DNA from: Symsagittifera roscoffensis
Taxonomy: Eukaryota > Xenacoelomorpha > Acoela > Convolutidae
Reading direction: 5' to 3'
DNA: 64,000 bases
Assembly (NCBI RefSeq): GCF_963678635.1
Contig: NC_087069.1
Span: forward strand, 50,425,892-50,489,891
Position numbers and translations under genes: made by a program. Below, piece by piece: positions 34,414-44,540 of this stretch (the first letter of the stretch is position 1; each line of letters starts with the position of its first letter). The notes below the pieces were generated by a model. The model searched no databases and was not told the origin of the DNA. It was given only the letters and a program-made list of their open reading frames with translations.

Positions 34414-36348
34414 TTCCCTATCCTTTTTCCGCAAAGGAACCTGCCAGAAGGCAGAACCTAAGTCCAATGTGGTGAAGAACTTGGCATCACCAAGTTTAGA
34501 TAGGCTCTCGTCTGTTCGCGGTATCGGGTACGCATCTTTAATCGTTACCGCGTTCAAGTAACGAAAGTCGCAACAAAATCTAAGCTGCCCCCCTTTCTTT
34601 TTCGCCATTACTACCCCGCAAGCCCACGGCGATTTCGAGGGTTCTATCATGTCGTATTCAAGCAACATTTCTATTTCCGCTCGGCACGCTTCCAATTTAT
34701 GTGGCGTCATTCGCCTTGCGCCTTCCCTATGGGGAACGGCGCCCTCTTCTATTTCGATTTCGTGTTCGACGAAATTACAGCAACCGATGTCCGTCTTATG
34801 TTTTGAAAATACCTCGGCGTTCCGATTTAGGAGGTCCCGCAATTTTTCAAAATCTCCCTCACCTATTTTTTCTTTTAAATGTTCTATTTCTGGCAAAACC
34901 GGTTTGTCAGAATCTAGTTCATATGACGAGGGGCGTTCCGGAAAATTCGAGCAGCTTGATAAGCCGTCGTCCGTTTCGGACTTCATTGAAAACAATTTAT
35001 GAATAGATTTTAATTCATTAATTCTCTTTAAGATTTTATCTTTATTTGCATGATAAGGACAGTCTTTCACACTATATTTCTTCAAGTTTTCTGTCTCCTC
35101 ATAGTCGGTCCTCATCGGCAAGGCGTAGCCAAGCTTCTTTCCACGCTGGATTGAAACCGTGGTGTCCAGTGTGTTCAACAACACACTGACACACAGTCCG
35201 TTTCGCGTTACCGAGAAGCTCCGGCCTAAAATCACCGAACTCTGACTATTTGGATTCGGTACTAAGCAAACCTGTTTACTATCACTCAACGAATTTAGAT
35301 TTCTCATTCTAAAAATTGCTACTACAGCTTGTCCTGGTTGTAATTTTACTTTTCTATCCAAAAAAACTGGTACCTTATTTTCGTCTGTTATTATCCTATT
35401 AATTGGTCTCTTAACATACTTTCGGTCCGGGTTTCTAATCCGTATCAGACCGTTGTTCAAATCAATCATCACGTCAAAATTCCTGACAAAATCTCTGCCC
35501 AAGATGAATTGGTCGGCATCGTCCAGATTCTCTACTACCAGGAAGCTCATCCAAAGATCCCGTCCTCCCATGTGGAGGACCGTTATTGGTGTTCTTCCGG
35601 CTACGTAGATAGCTCCTCGATTGGCTGCAGCCAGTCGGAGATTCGTTGGAATCAGATCTTCCCGCGTGAAGCCCATTCTTTCCCAAGTTTTTATCGGCAT
35701 CACACTCACTACCGCTCCTGTGTCCAGAAGCCCTGTGACTCCAATTTTTGTTCCGTTGGTGTCGAGCAGATGTGCTGTCACATCTGCTTCATATCCAATG
35801 TGGACTGCGTCTTGTTCCATCATGGCGTCATGACCTATCCTGCGGACCTTGAGTTCCTCTTCTCCCAAATAGATCTGCCCTATTTGGTCATCATCTGTTG
35901 TTACATAAGTCCTGGTGTAGATGCTGATCCCATCCACGTTCAGCATCACTTGATACGGCCCATAGACTTCTAGGTAGCGTCCATGAAGTTTCTTCATGCG
36001 AGGGCCACCCGTCGTTAGTAGTGCCCTCACAGCCCTCGACTCGGTGCGTGGCTCCATCTGCCTCAGATAGTCTGCATATGTGTCCAAATGCATCAAAGTG
36101 AACTCAGACGGTTCACTCAGATTTCGGATTACCTGATGCCCTGCCACCGAGATTATCGACTGTATTTTACTTCCTTGTGGTGCCATACCGAACCTCTGAC
36201 CAGAGATAACATTAAGTTTCATGCTCAAGCTGCTCGGTGCTTTTGCTTCTTCAACTTCCGTTGCTTCGAAGGCGTTCAGTTGCTCCTGAAATTTTTCATT
36301 CTCTAGCTCGAGTTTCACCTTTTGTTCAATCTCTTTCGTCACTAGTTC
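34324..36348 (-). pseudogene. Aspartic protease and N-terminal half of reverse transcriptase
   Basis: This is in frame with the gag segment to its right and follows a TAG at 36349-36351. Counting from 36342, the protease active site is DTGA at residues 207-210 (35713-35724) within LLDTGAVVSVMP. The flap and the ILGRDF block lie near residues 290-295. The RT fingers begin around residue 560 with the VMAKKKGGQLRFCCDFRYLN block and end in TLDLGSAFWQVPL, which contains the first catalytic Asp. The frame then runs into nonsense near 34.41 kb, next to a run of five T's on the plus strand, and the RT continues in another frame. It would mature the gag and pol polyproteins. Confidence 0.9.
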
Positions 36349-37299
36349 CTACTGTACTCTATTTATAGCATCCCTCGCAGCTGCCCTATAATCGATTTTG
36401 AAGTCATCGGCCGCAGTTGCTGGTTCCGGTTCACGTGCTTCCTCTGTTACCGCTTGCATCTTCTTTGCCACCAGCTCTTGAGGTTTATCCTTTCTGCGTG
36501 CCTCCGCTTCACTCAAAAGTCGAGCCTTGCTGGCTTTCACTCCTGACAAAGCTTCTTCATGTCTTGGATGCTTGATGTCTGCCACTGCGTCCCAGAATTG
36601 CGGACAATCTGATTTAAAATGACCTTCCAAGTTACAAAAGAAACACCTCGGGCCGAATTTTGCAATTACTCCTCTCATGAAATCCTCATGATCCAACTCT
36701 GACGCATCTTCGTCCTCGAGGCTAAAGCCTATTGCTTTCATGCCTTGTTTGTAAGTTGGGCATGCTGACACATGATGGTCTGTTGAACTGCAATTAGCAC
36801 AAGAACGTCTCTTGTCCATATCATCCCTCGGTTTGTACCCTTGGTTTGCTGGTCCGTTGTTAAAATTTTCATAATTGTTCTTATAATATCCAGATCTCGA
36901 AGGAGGTTTCAACAAAAGATACTCCTTTGATTTGAGCCTCAACTCCTCCGGTGTTGGCGCATTAGTTGATAGTGGTGTGCAATGCGTTGCTAGCATCGTA
37001 CGAAGTTCATCATTCTTCACGCCATCGATGAATTTTGAGGCTACGGCCAGGTTCATCCTTCGGTTTGACTCATCCGGTTGGCTGCGTCTTCTCAGCATTT
37101 CCAAATCATCGAGAAACTTGTCTATTGTTTCATCTTCTCGTTGCCTCCGTTTCTCGAAGCGCATCATCGCCTGGTGCCCCTGCACCCCTGATCCGAAACG
37201 GTTTAACAAGATTTCGAAGATTTTCTCAGCAGTGTCACGTTGATACTGTTTCTTGGCCATGACACAGTCCCTTCTAAGTTGCTGGTGAGCGCGCTGCAT
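36349..37299 (-). pseudogene. Gag C-terminal part: capsid end and two CCHC zinc knuckles
   Basis: This continues gag after a frameshift near 37.27 kb. The first half carries the DETIDKFLDDLEMLRRR capsid segment typical of Ty3/gypsy Gag. The nucleocapsid contains two perfect CX2CX4HX4C knuckles, at residues 167-180 (CANCSSTDHHVSAC) and 219-232 (CFFCNLEGHFKSDC), which bind the genomic RNA. The tail is basic and Ala-rich. It ends in TAG, preceded by CAG and followed by GAA, and the protease frame continues without a frame change. The TAG is either leaky gag-pol termination or a point mutation, because CAG to TAG needs one change. Confidence 0.88.
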
Positions 37300-39182
37300 T
37301 CCTGTCTCTCCGACAAGTCCTCTTCCTCGAAATGCAGCTTCATTACCTCTATCCAGGTATCAATACAGCCATCAGATTCGTCTTTGTAGCATCTTGGTTT
37401 CTTAAAGACTCTTCTGGACTTCTCACTGCGTTCATTGGTTCTTGATAACCTTGTCAGGAATGTCTCCAAAGACCTGTTTAGGGGTTCAAATGCTGTGGCC
37501 ATTGCCGTAGCATCCCTTGAGTGTCCTGCTTGAGTGTCCTCACACCTCGTCGAAGGCTCTGTATGAGGTGCATCCCTGCAATCCGAATCGCCGTGAGTGT
37601 TTCCCTCTTGACCTACATGACTCCTCTTCGGGCTTGCATGCCCCCTGTTGCCGGAATCACTTCTCCCAGTCACATGTGTGCCTTGCGTTGGTCGCTCGTT
37701 AGAGGTCTGTCTGTTCCCCGTTGAATTTGCTCTACTGTTCGGGCCCCATGCTGTATTACCCCTTGTGGCATAGCCTGATGAACTGCCCCTGCCTCTAGTG
37801 GATCCATACGTCTTCCTCCTTTGATGTTCATTGAAGTTCACCCTCGGTTCCCTGCTGGGACCTCCCGAGTTCGGCTCTCCTTCTTTTGGTCCACTCTTGC
37901 TGCTTAGTAGCCCGTCCAACCTATCCATGATAGCCTGAGTTCGCCTCTCCATCAACGCGTCTATCTTTGTGTCAAGAGACCCAAGAGACTGTTCTTGCTG
38001 AATTCTTAACTTCTCCATGTCGGCTCTTAAGCGTAACTCCCTCTGTTCCGCCTCTCTTGTCATTCGCGACAAGTTCCTCGTCATATGTTCGTCCGTTCTT
38101 TCTTTCAAGCGTTTTTCGCTCCTGTCAACTTCTTGTCTGTTGCGGTTTATTTCTTCCCGCAGCCTTTCCCTCTCAATGTGAACTGCTCTTTCTAGTTCAT
38201 TCATCCTTATTGACATTTGCTCGTTTTGTTCTACTAAACTGTCCACTATGTTGTTTAAGGCTTCCTCTAGTGCTGCCCCGTTATCCACGAGTGGCGTTAC
38301 TAGTGGTGGTGTAACCCTGTCGGTCCCAGGTAACTTCGTGCTTGTCGAGATCCGGGCCTTGACTCTCTGCTTCAACGTCTTTTCTTTATTTATTTCAGGA
38401 TCAGTTAACGCGTTGCCGAGCCCTCTGGTTTTATTCTCACCAGGTTGTGGCTCCGAACTTGCTCTAATCGCGAAGTCTTTTGACTGGCCTGGTGTGTTTG
38501 CCTCTTTGCTTATCGTTGTCACTACACCAAATTTGTCCATGGCTCCAGTCTCTCTTCCGACGTGTGCCTCACTCTCCTGGATCGAACTATTGAGGCTTAC
38601 TTGAGATCCAGAGTCCCCTTGCTCCTCTTCATCTTCTTCCTCCTGAGACTCACCATCGTTTCCTGTTCCTCCTCCCATGCTGAATGGAAAGATGTTTCCG
38701 AAGGTGTTCTTCATTCTTTCTGAGAACGATGATGACGTTGTTTGTTTCCCAGTTCCGCTTGCCATCATAGTGTTGTCTGTCGGAGATCTTCTAGTTGCCG
38801 CTACTTTAGTTGAAATGTCGGACAGTTCCGACATCTCTTCCCGATCCAATGTCCCGGTGGAAGTGGCAAAATCGTGGCCTTGTTCTACCGGAGTAGATTC
38901 ACTCGCCAGCCTTCTGCCTCTCCCTTCCAGTCCATTTACTTCCTGGTTGTCGTTCGTGGTATGGTCCATATTGACCTCCACTTCTAACAGTTCTTTTTGT
39001 TCTTCCGAGGTCTTCTGACTTCTCGTTTCAACCATTCTGCCTGAAACCGTCCCCCTTTTGTCAGACCGGGATCGCTTGATCCAATCCACAAAAGGATCGG
39101 TCATCGTTTTTCTTTGCTTTTCAGGTATGAATTTCCTAGAGCTATTACCTCGTTTTGGTATCCTTGACTTGTCTAGACTCAT
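37203..39182 (-). CDS. Gag N-terminal part: low-complexity head, coiled coil, basic region, start of capsid
   Basis: The ATG at 39180-39182 opens a 659-codon frame, the first long frame after the leader. Residues 1-300 are polar and low-complexity, with an acidic run near 180-190. Residues about 303-425 form a long, charged coiled coil (LREEINRNRQEVDRSEKRL). Residues about 440-520 are rich in Arg, Gly, Ser and Asn and probably bind RNA. From about 592 the capsid begins with RRVFKKPRCYKDESDGCIDTW. At SNLEGT the frame departs from the capsid, which resumes in another frame, so the last 20 residues are spurious. Gag would assemble the particle. A 600-residue extension before capsid is much longer than usual. 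Confidence 0.82.
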   Translation of the reverse strand: MSLDKSRIPKRGNSSRKFIPEKQRKTMTDPFVDWIKRSRSDKRGTVSGRMVETRSQKTSEEQKELLEVEVNMDHTTNDNQEVNGLEGRGRRLASESTPVEQGHDFATSTGTLDREEMSELSDISTKVAATRRSPTDNTMMASGTGKQTTSSSFSERMKNTFGNIFPFSMGGGTGNDGESQEEEDEEEQGDSGSQVSLNSSIQESEAHVGRETGAMDKFGVVTTISKEANTPGQSKDFAIRASSEPQPGENKTRGLGNALTDPEINKEKTLKQRVKARISTSTKLPGTDRVTPPLVTPLVDNGAALEEALNNIVDSLVEQNEQMSIRMNELERAVHIERERLREEINRNRQEVDRSEKRLKERTDEHMTRNLSRMTREAEQRELRLRADMEKLRIQQEQSLGSLDTKIDALMERRTQAIMDRLDGLLSSKSGPKEGEPNSGGPSREPRVNFNEHQRRKTYGSTRGRGSSSGYATRGNTAWGPNSRANSTGNRQTSNERPTQGTHVTGRSDSGNRGHASPKRSHVGQEGNTHGDSDCRDAPHTEPSTRCEDTQAGHSRDATAMATAFEPLNRSLETFLTRLSRTNERSEKSRRVFKKPRCYKDESDGCIDTWIEVMKLHFEEEDLSERQECSALTSNLEGTVSWPRNSINVTLLRKSSKSC

Positions 39183-39960
39183 TCTCTGGTTGTCACTTTC
39201 TAATGCCTACTCTTGACTCAATTGCTAGAGACCTTATAGTTTTATTAACAATAATAATGACACAACACAATAAATTTCACCAGATTCTATTAAATAGTGA
39301 CCACGAATCCCTGTATGTTGTCAGAGTACAGTTTGTATAAAATTTATTCACACTAACCGATTATCGGTCCAAAGATCTGGAAACTAGCACAATATGATGT
39401 TATCAGTCAATTTAAAAGATAGTGTATTCACTACCCAATCAAGCACAGTTTACGTTGATTTAAAATCAGAAACAAAAATATATATTGACACAATATGAAT
39501 GTATATATAAAAAAAACGTATGTGTCTTGTACTCTTAGTTGGTCGCAGTACAATAGTCGAACCTGTCTTTTAAAGAAAAAGCTTTCCCTGCTTGGTGCTG
39601 CATAAAACAGACAAAACTTTGAAGGCAGTAATTTTCTCAAGTGGGCGTCTATTGCACCCACCGAGTACTGTGTTACCTATCTGCCTTCGGACTGCCCGAG
39701 CTAGACCTACTAAAATCCTCAGGGCAGTCACTTTTCCCAAAAACGTATTATGTTTCAATCCACACCAATGAGTCACGCTCTTTTTAATTTAGACTTAGTG
39801 TCGCGAATATCCGAGTTCGGACCTGTTTTGTTTTAGTCTGGTTCTTTTTGAAAGGCAAGTTACCAGTGCAGTCACTGATACCTAGCCTGTGTATTAATAA
39901 CCTAATACCTCTCGCTTTTTAGTCTTTCTTTCGTTTACCTAAGTCCTTAATAAAATAATA

Positions 39961-41595
39961 CCCCTCCGGATTGGCACAAATAGGACCCTTCCGGACTGTC
40001 AGAATATAGACCCCTCCGGATTGGGACCCCTCCGAGTTAGTTAATAGTAGACCCCTCCGGATTTGGACCCCTCCGAATTAGCAACTATAAGACCCCTCCG
40101 GATTCGGACCCCTCCGGTTTTGTGGAAAGTAAACCCCTCCGGATTCGGAGCCCTTAGCTCTGTCAAAGTAGCTTTTGGTAGTTTTCTTAATTTCAGCTTA
40201 TACCCCTCCGGATACGTTCTGCGTTGCTTTTATGCTGTTTGAATTAACTGGGAAGGGTATAGGGTCCTTTCCTAGACCCCTCCGGATTGAAGTTAAGGCA
40301 CTTATTTGACAATTCATTCACACTAACGGTGAAGGGTCTTATCACTTGCCTAATTTCGACTCTATTATGGTTGTCTTGTGCCTTCAGCCCCCCTTTCTGT
40401 CTAGAACTGTCCTAAACTACTTAGTTCAATCGCTATCAACTTTTGGTAGGGGTATAAGGGTTTTTCAGAAAAATTTATAAAACGTGAAGGGTGTACCCCT
40501 CCGGATTTGTGTAATTTGCTAAAAACAATCTCAAAAAATTTTCTCGCTCGTTTTTCCGGGAAATTTCCCCATCCTGTCAGTAAGCTCAGCTAATCTCTGA
40601 TCTATTGGTACCAAGATCAACTCGATGTGCTCTGTAGTTCCAAAGTTATTAACCAAAACGTCTTTTTTTCAAACTCAAAAATTTTCTCTCTTATAGGTTC
40701 CGCCTAACTTTTTCCGCAAATCTGGTCCTTTTGACCTGAAAATTATTGATCCGAGCTCAGAAGGCCTATACTCTTCTAGTTCAATGCAAAAGACCCGAAC
40801 TAAAACGCTTTTGTAGAAAAAATTTGCGAAAAACTATGCTACCTGGACCCCTCCGGATTGATGAATCCACCAAATCAAACACGTTATGTTCGATTTCTCT
40901 GCAACCCGGAAGGCTTTCGGGTAGCGGGTTTTAAAACTCGTAGATTCACTAGTGGACGTTGTCCGAACAACTATTTTTACTGTTCTAACTCAAAAATTTC
41001 AAAAAATTTTCTGAATTTTTAGTGTTTCGTTTTCTCAAAAATCACGAAAATTCGGTTTTTGGTTCCAAAATAGTTCCAACCACTTCCGAACTAAACTTAA
41101 CCGGTTCTATCTATTGTGGTAGTGCAGTTACGATGTAACACACTAACTTAGCGCTTTTTTCCGTTTCAAAAAATACCGATATTTCAAAAATCGCGACTTG
41201 TGGGGGGATCAAAATATCGCTATTTTGACCCTAAAAACCGGTCTGCTTTCGTTGTTTTTCACTGAAAAACGATATAAGACTATTAATATAGGCTATATAA
41301 GTAATAATATTAGTAATACTATACCCCTCCGGGTTTGTTTATTATCTGAATTAAGGTGCTTAACTCGGATATTCGCAGTTCGGTGAAGGGTCACTACAGT
41401 GCAGCACTGTCGAGCCCCCCACAGATTACTATCTTACTTTATGTACCAAAAGGGATACAAAACTTGTTAACGATACCCAACAGTCGATTGCTGTTGTCGT
41501 TGAGTCCCTTCTTGTTGCTGCTTGTACTGCTTGCCGGATCGGTCTTCACCCAAGACCCTTCCGAATTGAGCGCAAATCAGCTAACCCTTCCGGAT
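39961..41595 (-). repeat. Dispersed CCCCTCCGGATT motif array in the leader
   Basis: About 16 copies of CCCCTCCGGATT or close variants occur, for example at 39961, 40011, 40027, 40052, 40068, 40093, 40109, 40133, 40203, 40277, 40496, 40848, 41323, 41555 and 41584. In the element's sense they read AATCCGGAGGGG. Spacing is irregular (16 to several hundred bases), so this is not a simple tandem repeat. The same motif also occurs in the LTRs (for example 42637). Confidence 0.85.
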
Positions 41596-42123
41596 TGAGC
41601 GCAATTTATCATTAACGTGCTTAAATGCTCAAATAACCCTACAGTACAAGCCTCACAAGCGGGCCACAAAATTGATCGTAACGATCCTGACTGATATAAA
41701 TGCCTGCAACAACAATATATCTATCAACAACAAACGGGGGGGGTTGAATCACATCTTGTCTGGGGGGATGATTTCTACAGATTTTTTACTTTTTTACTGT
41801 TTTTGGTTTTTTTGGTTATTTTTTATGTTTTTTGTTTTTCTTGGGTTCTATACTATTTTTTGTTTGGTTTTACTTATATCTTTAAGTGTTTTTGGTCACC
41901 AACCACTCAGGGGCCGAGGAGACGGCCGAACCCCCCACCCTTCCTGGTTCGTGAATTTTCGGTCTTAACTAGGTTAAAAAACTATTCACGGCAATCCGGA
42001 AGGCCTCCGCGTTCCGAACTACCCTTCCGCCCGGCGGTTTAGGCCTATTAAGGGCGTTAATGTGAGCATCCGCTCGGCGCGGAGTGCTTGTTAACGGTTC
42101 TGCCGGTCATGATGTTAAAAAAG

Positions 42124-42143
42124 AATAACACCCAGGAGCGCCA
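42124..42143 (-). promoter_or_regulatory. Possible tRNA primer-binding site
   Basis: Twelve bases inside the 5' LTR the minus strand reads TGGCGCTCCTGGGTG. A TGG start near the LTR end is expected of a primer-binding site, but the following bases do not match a tRNA 3' end that I can name, and a 12-base gap is unusual. Treat it as a weak candidate. Confidence 0.25.
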
Positions 42144-42155
42144 TAAAAACATACA

Positions 42156-43103
42156 TGTAACATTCGCCCGGAAGATACATATCGACGGATAACAAAACTA
42201 AGTCTTAAGACGACTGGCTAGCGTCTAAACAGAGCTTTGCATGTTTTTCACCGTCTCTACCAAGCCAGTACTTTTCGGTGGTCTTTTCCAACATCGGGTC
42301 GACAAAAACGTTACTGTTCTCCGGCTTCGACCAGAACGCTCAAATTAACTGAATTACATGCAAAGATAGTGAGCTCATGGCTGGGTCTCAGTATCCCCAG
42401 ACCACGAGGTCACTCCTAAAAACAGGGCTACTACTTATTATATTACTATTGTTTTTGCTCAGTAGATAAAAATCATCATCTCCATCGAAGATGGATCAAC
42501 CCTTCCCCCCCCCCCCCCCCCAACTCTTAGCACCTCATCCTTGTCATAACTAATCCAAATATCAATTAAATTCAAGTCAGGACATGACAGGATGCTAAAA
42601 GTTCACACGAGTCAATAAAAGTTTTTCCGTCCCGAGACCCTTCCGGATTCTTGAATCCGGTGAGTCAAGCTCCTTATGTTCGATTCCACGATAACACGGA
42701 AGGCTGGTTTCCACCCTTCACCGTTGCTCGCAACGGCCTTGCAACTATTGTAGCAGCACAATAGTTGCAACTCGGAATGTTCTCTGTAATTCGTTGTCGT
42801 CTTCTTCAATTTCGATTTCCTCAATTTCGATAAAGTTGTTCTCGTCAGCGCAACTAATGTTGTTGTTGTGTTCTTTCTCTCGTTTTTTGTTAAAAATGGC
42901 CATTTCAGCATTTCTCAGAAATGTTACGTCATCACTTCGAAAATTTAAAATTTTAAAATACGGGAATATCCTGACCTTCACCGTTCTGCCAATCATCCGA
43001 ATAACGTCGTTAATCCCTCAAAATCATCAACTCGGAAGGTTCACTGCTAAAATTTCGAAGTCTGCAGAGATTTGCATTTTGGCCATTCTGTTCGAATGTC
43101 ACA
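42156..43103 (-). repeat. 5' LTR of the giant element, full length
   Basis: This is 948 bp, reading on the minus strand TGTGACATTCG...CGAATGTTACA, so it has TG...CA ends and 11-bp inverted termini with one mismatch. It contains a C homopolymer of about 16 near 42506-42522 that is much shorter in the 3' LTR, the CCTTCCGGATTCTTGAATCC palindrome and two TTGCAACTATTG-type direct repeats. The promoter and polyadenylation signals should lie here, but no confident TATA box is visible. The outer end abuts the duplicated unit at 43104. Confidence 0.9.
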
Positions 43104-43283
43104 TTTTCTCAAGTTGGGTTCATGTTATCAAAAAAAGCGCCAATTATAAATTGTTCTAGAAGTTCAAAGAGCATAAAAGGCATCTATTTTTTTCTTAGAA
43201 ATTTCCTTAGTTGAGATTTTTTTTCAAGAAAGTCAGTGTTTTTTTTATGTTTACTTGCATTCATTACTTTTTTCCAATCTTCG

Positions 43284-43370
43284 ATTGATTTTTTATTCTG
43301 CTGGAAATTCGGAGCATAGCCTATCTTCGATTGGCTATGCTCTGAATTTCCAGCAGAATAAAAAATCAAT
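43284..43370. other. 38-bp stem hairpin
   Basis: Two 38-base arms (43284-43321 and 43333-43370) are inverted copies with one mismatch, separated by an 11-base loop. The second duplicated unit has the same structure at 50262-50348. Size and loop resemble a short foldback element or a small-RNA precursor; nothing here decides between them. Confidence 0.7.
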
Positions 43371-44486
43371 TGTACCAGTTTTCTGTAATTGTGATATTCT
43401 TTAAAAGGCCAATAAAACAATGTTTCTTAACGTGATATCTTTATTCTAAGAGCTCTAACGAGATATTTGTTCTTCGAAATTTGAAAGTTAAAGTGTTCAA
43501 AAATATCCCTTTTTACTTTTTCGTGCCCTTGTTCTTTAACATTTTTGCAACCGTATTTTGGCGTTGCTCACATTATACCTTAAAATAGTATTAGCTTGCT
43601 ACCTATGAACAGCTATATCCGGTCTAGCATTGCATATCCCTTCGAACAAAACAGAGAAAACAAAAAAGTGCTTGTGCTCTTCGCTGGTTATGGAAATAAA
43701 GGTAAAATGGTTGGTCAAGTCAGAAGCGAAGATGTACGCGGCATGGGATTGTATACATGTAATAGTATTTGGTTACGAAGCAAAAAGAAGACAACTCATA
43801 AAGTAGACACCTGATAAAGTCGACAACTACTATATCAACCAATCAGAATCGGGAACAGGGAGCAAACTTAGGTAATGAATATTTTTTTGATTATTTATTT
43901 GTTAAGTTTGCTTTCTGTTCTCGATTCTTGTAAGTTAATAGTATAGTATTGTCTACTTTTTAACCGGTTGTCTAAATTTTGACCGCACTCCATAGTATTT
44001 CCTTCCACCTTATTCACTGATCTCTATTTCTATAAAAAGTGATTTGCTTTTCTCTGCAAACGTGGACGAGAATTCATCTCATCAGTGTATAGGTAAAAGA
44101 AGGGAATTGGAGCAACGTAAGTAAAGTAAAAATAAATCCTTCAGCTAAATTAGAATTTCATTTTGTGCCATCCTTGCATGTCGTGCTTGCTTTTTCAATT
44201 CTATACACTTATTGTACTTGTGCGTTCTCGTTGCAACGGAGTTATATTCAGTTTTACTATTTAAGAAATGAAAAAAAAGTCGCGCGTTTTTATAACGCAC
44301 GTGAATTGTAGTGTGTTTTGGGCTCTAAAATGTTAAATTTCGTGCGTTGTGTTATACATATTTTCATTTACTGTTGTTGTAAATGCATTGAAAACTGAGA
44401 CTAAATTGTACTGTAACACAAGAACCAAATTGTGCAGCATACTGAGTCGAATGTTTTTAGTCTTAATTTTTCATTTTTTTTTTCAG

Positions 44487-44540
44487 CTGTTACCAAGAAT
44501 TTACATACAACTCTTCGTTATTGCTAGCGAATGTTTTTAC
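44487..44540 (+). other. Possible 54-bp exon in duplicated unit, copy 1
   Basis: A T-rich tract and CAG precede, and a consensus GTGAGT follows, a 54-base segment that is identical in copy 2 (51469-51522) while its flanks differ. It is open in two frames. The upstream PHD finger of the AF10-like gene is not encoded by it. Splicing cannot be shown from sequence alone. Confidence 0.25.

Larger units (their letters stand above)
39183..42155 (-). other. Long 5' leader of the giant element
   Basis: About 3 kb separate the 5' LTR from the gag ATG. The region has no long open frame. It contains the CCCCTCCGGATT motif array (39961-41595), pyrimidine- and T-rich stretches near 41780-41880 (plus strand) and, next to the LTR, a G+C-richer stretch at about 41930-42130. 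Length and motif content suggest a structured leader with packaging or translation signals. Confidence 0.6.
18688..43103 (-). mobile_element. Giant Ty3/gypsy-type LTR retrotransposon with an SGNH-hydrolase third ORF
   Basis: The element spans about 24.4 kb and reads on the minus strand as 5' LTR (42156-43103), leader, gag, pol, a roughly 9-kb third ORF, a 3' untranslated region, a polypurine tract and the 3' LTR (18688-19436). The LTRs share about 750 bp with roughly seven substitutions and two small indels by eye. The 3' LTR lacks the last 189 bp present in the 5' LTR, so target-site duplications cannot be checked. Coding capacity is interrupted by stops at 36349-36351, 31958-31960, 26245-26247 and 22852-22854. 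Frame changes lie near 37.27, 34.41, 31.06, 21.47 and 20.54 kb. Most Ty3/gypsy elements are 5-10 kb, so the size and the extra ORF are unusual. Confidence 0.88.

Noticed and set aside
42124-42143. Confident tRNA-Lys-type primer-binding site
   Set aside because: Only TGGCGC matches that class; the following bases diverge and the 12-base distance from the LTR is unusual, so it is kept only as a weak candidate.
43596-43814. 72-codon open stretch repeated at 50574-50795
   Set aside because: The stop position shifts between copies and no homology is recognised; no splice or promoter context.
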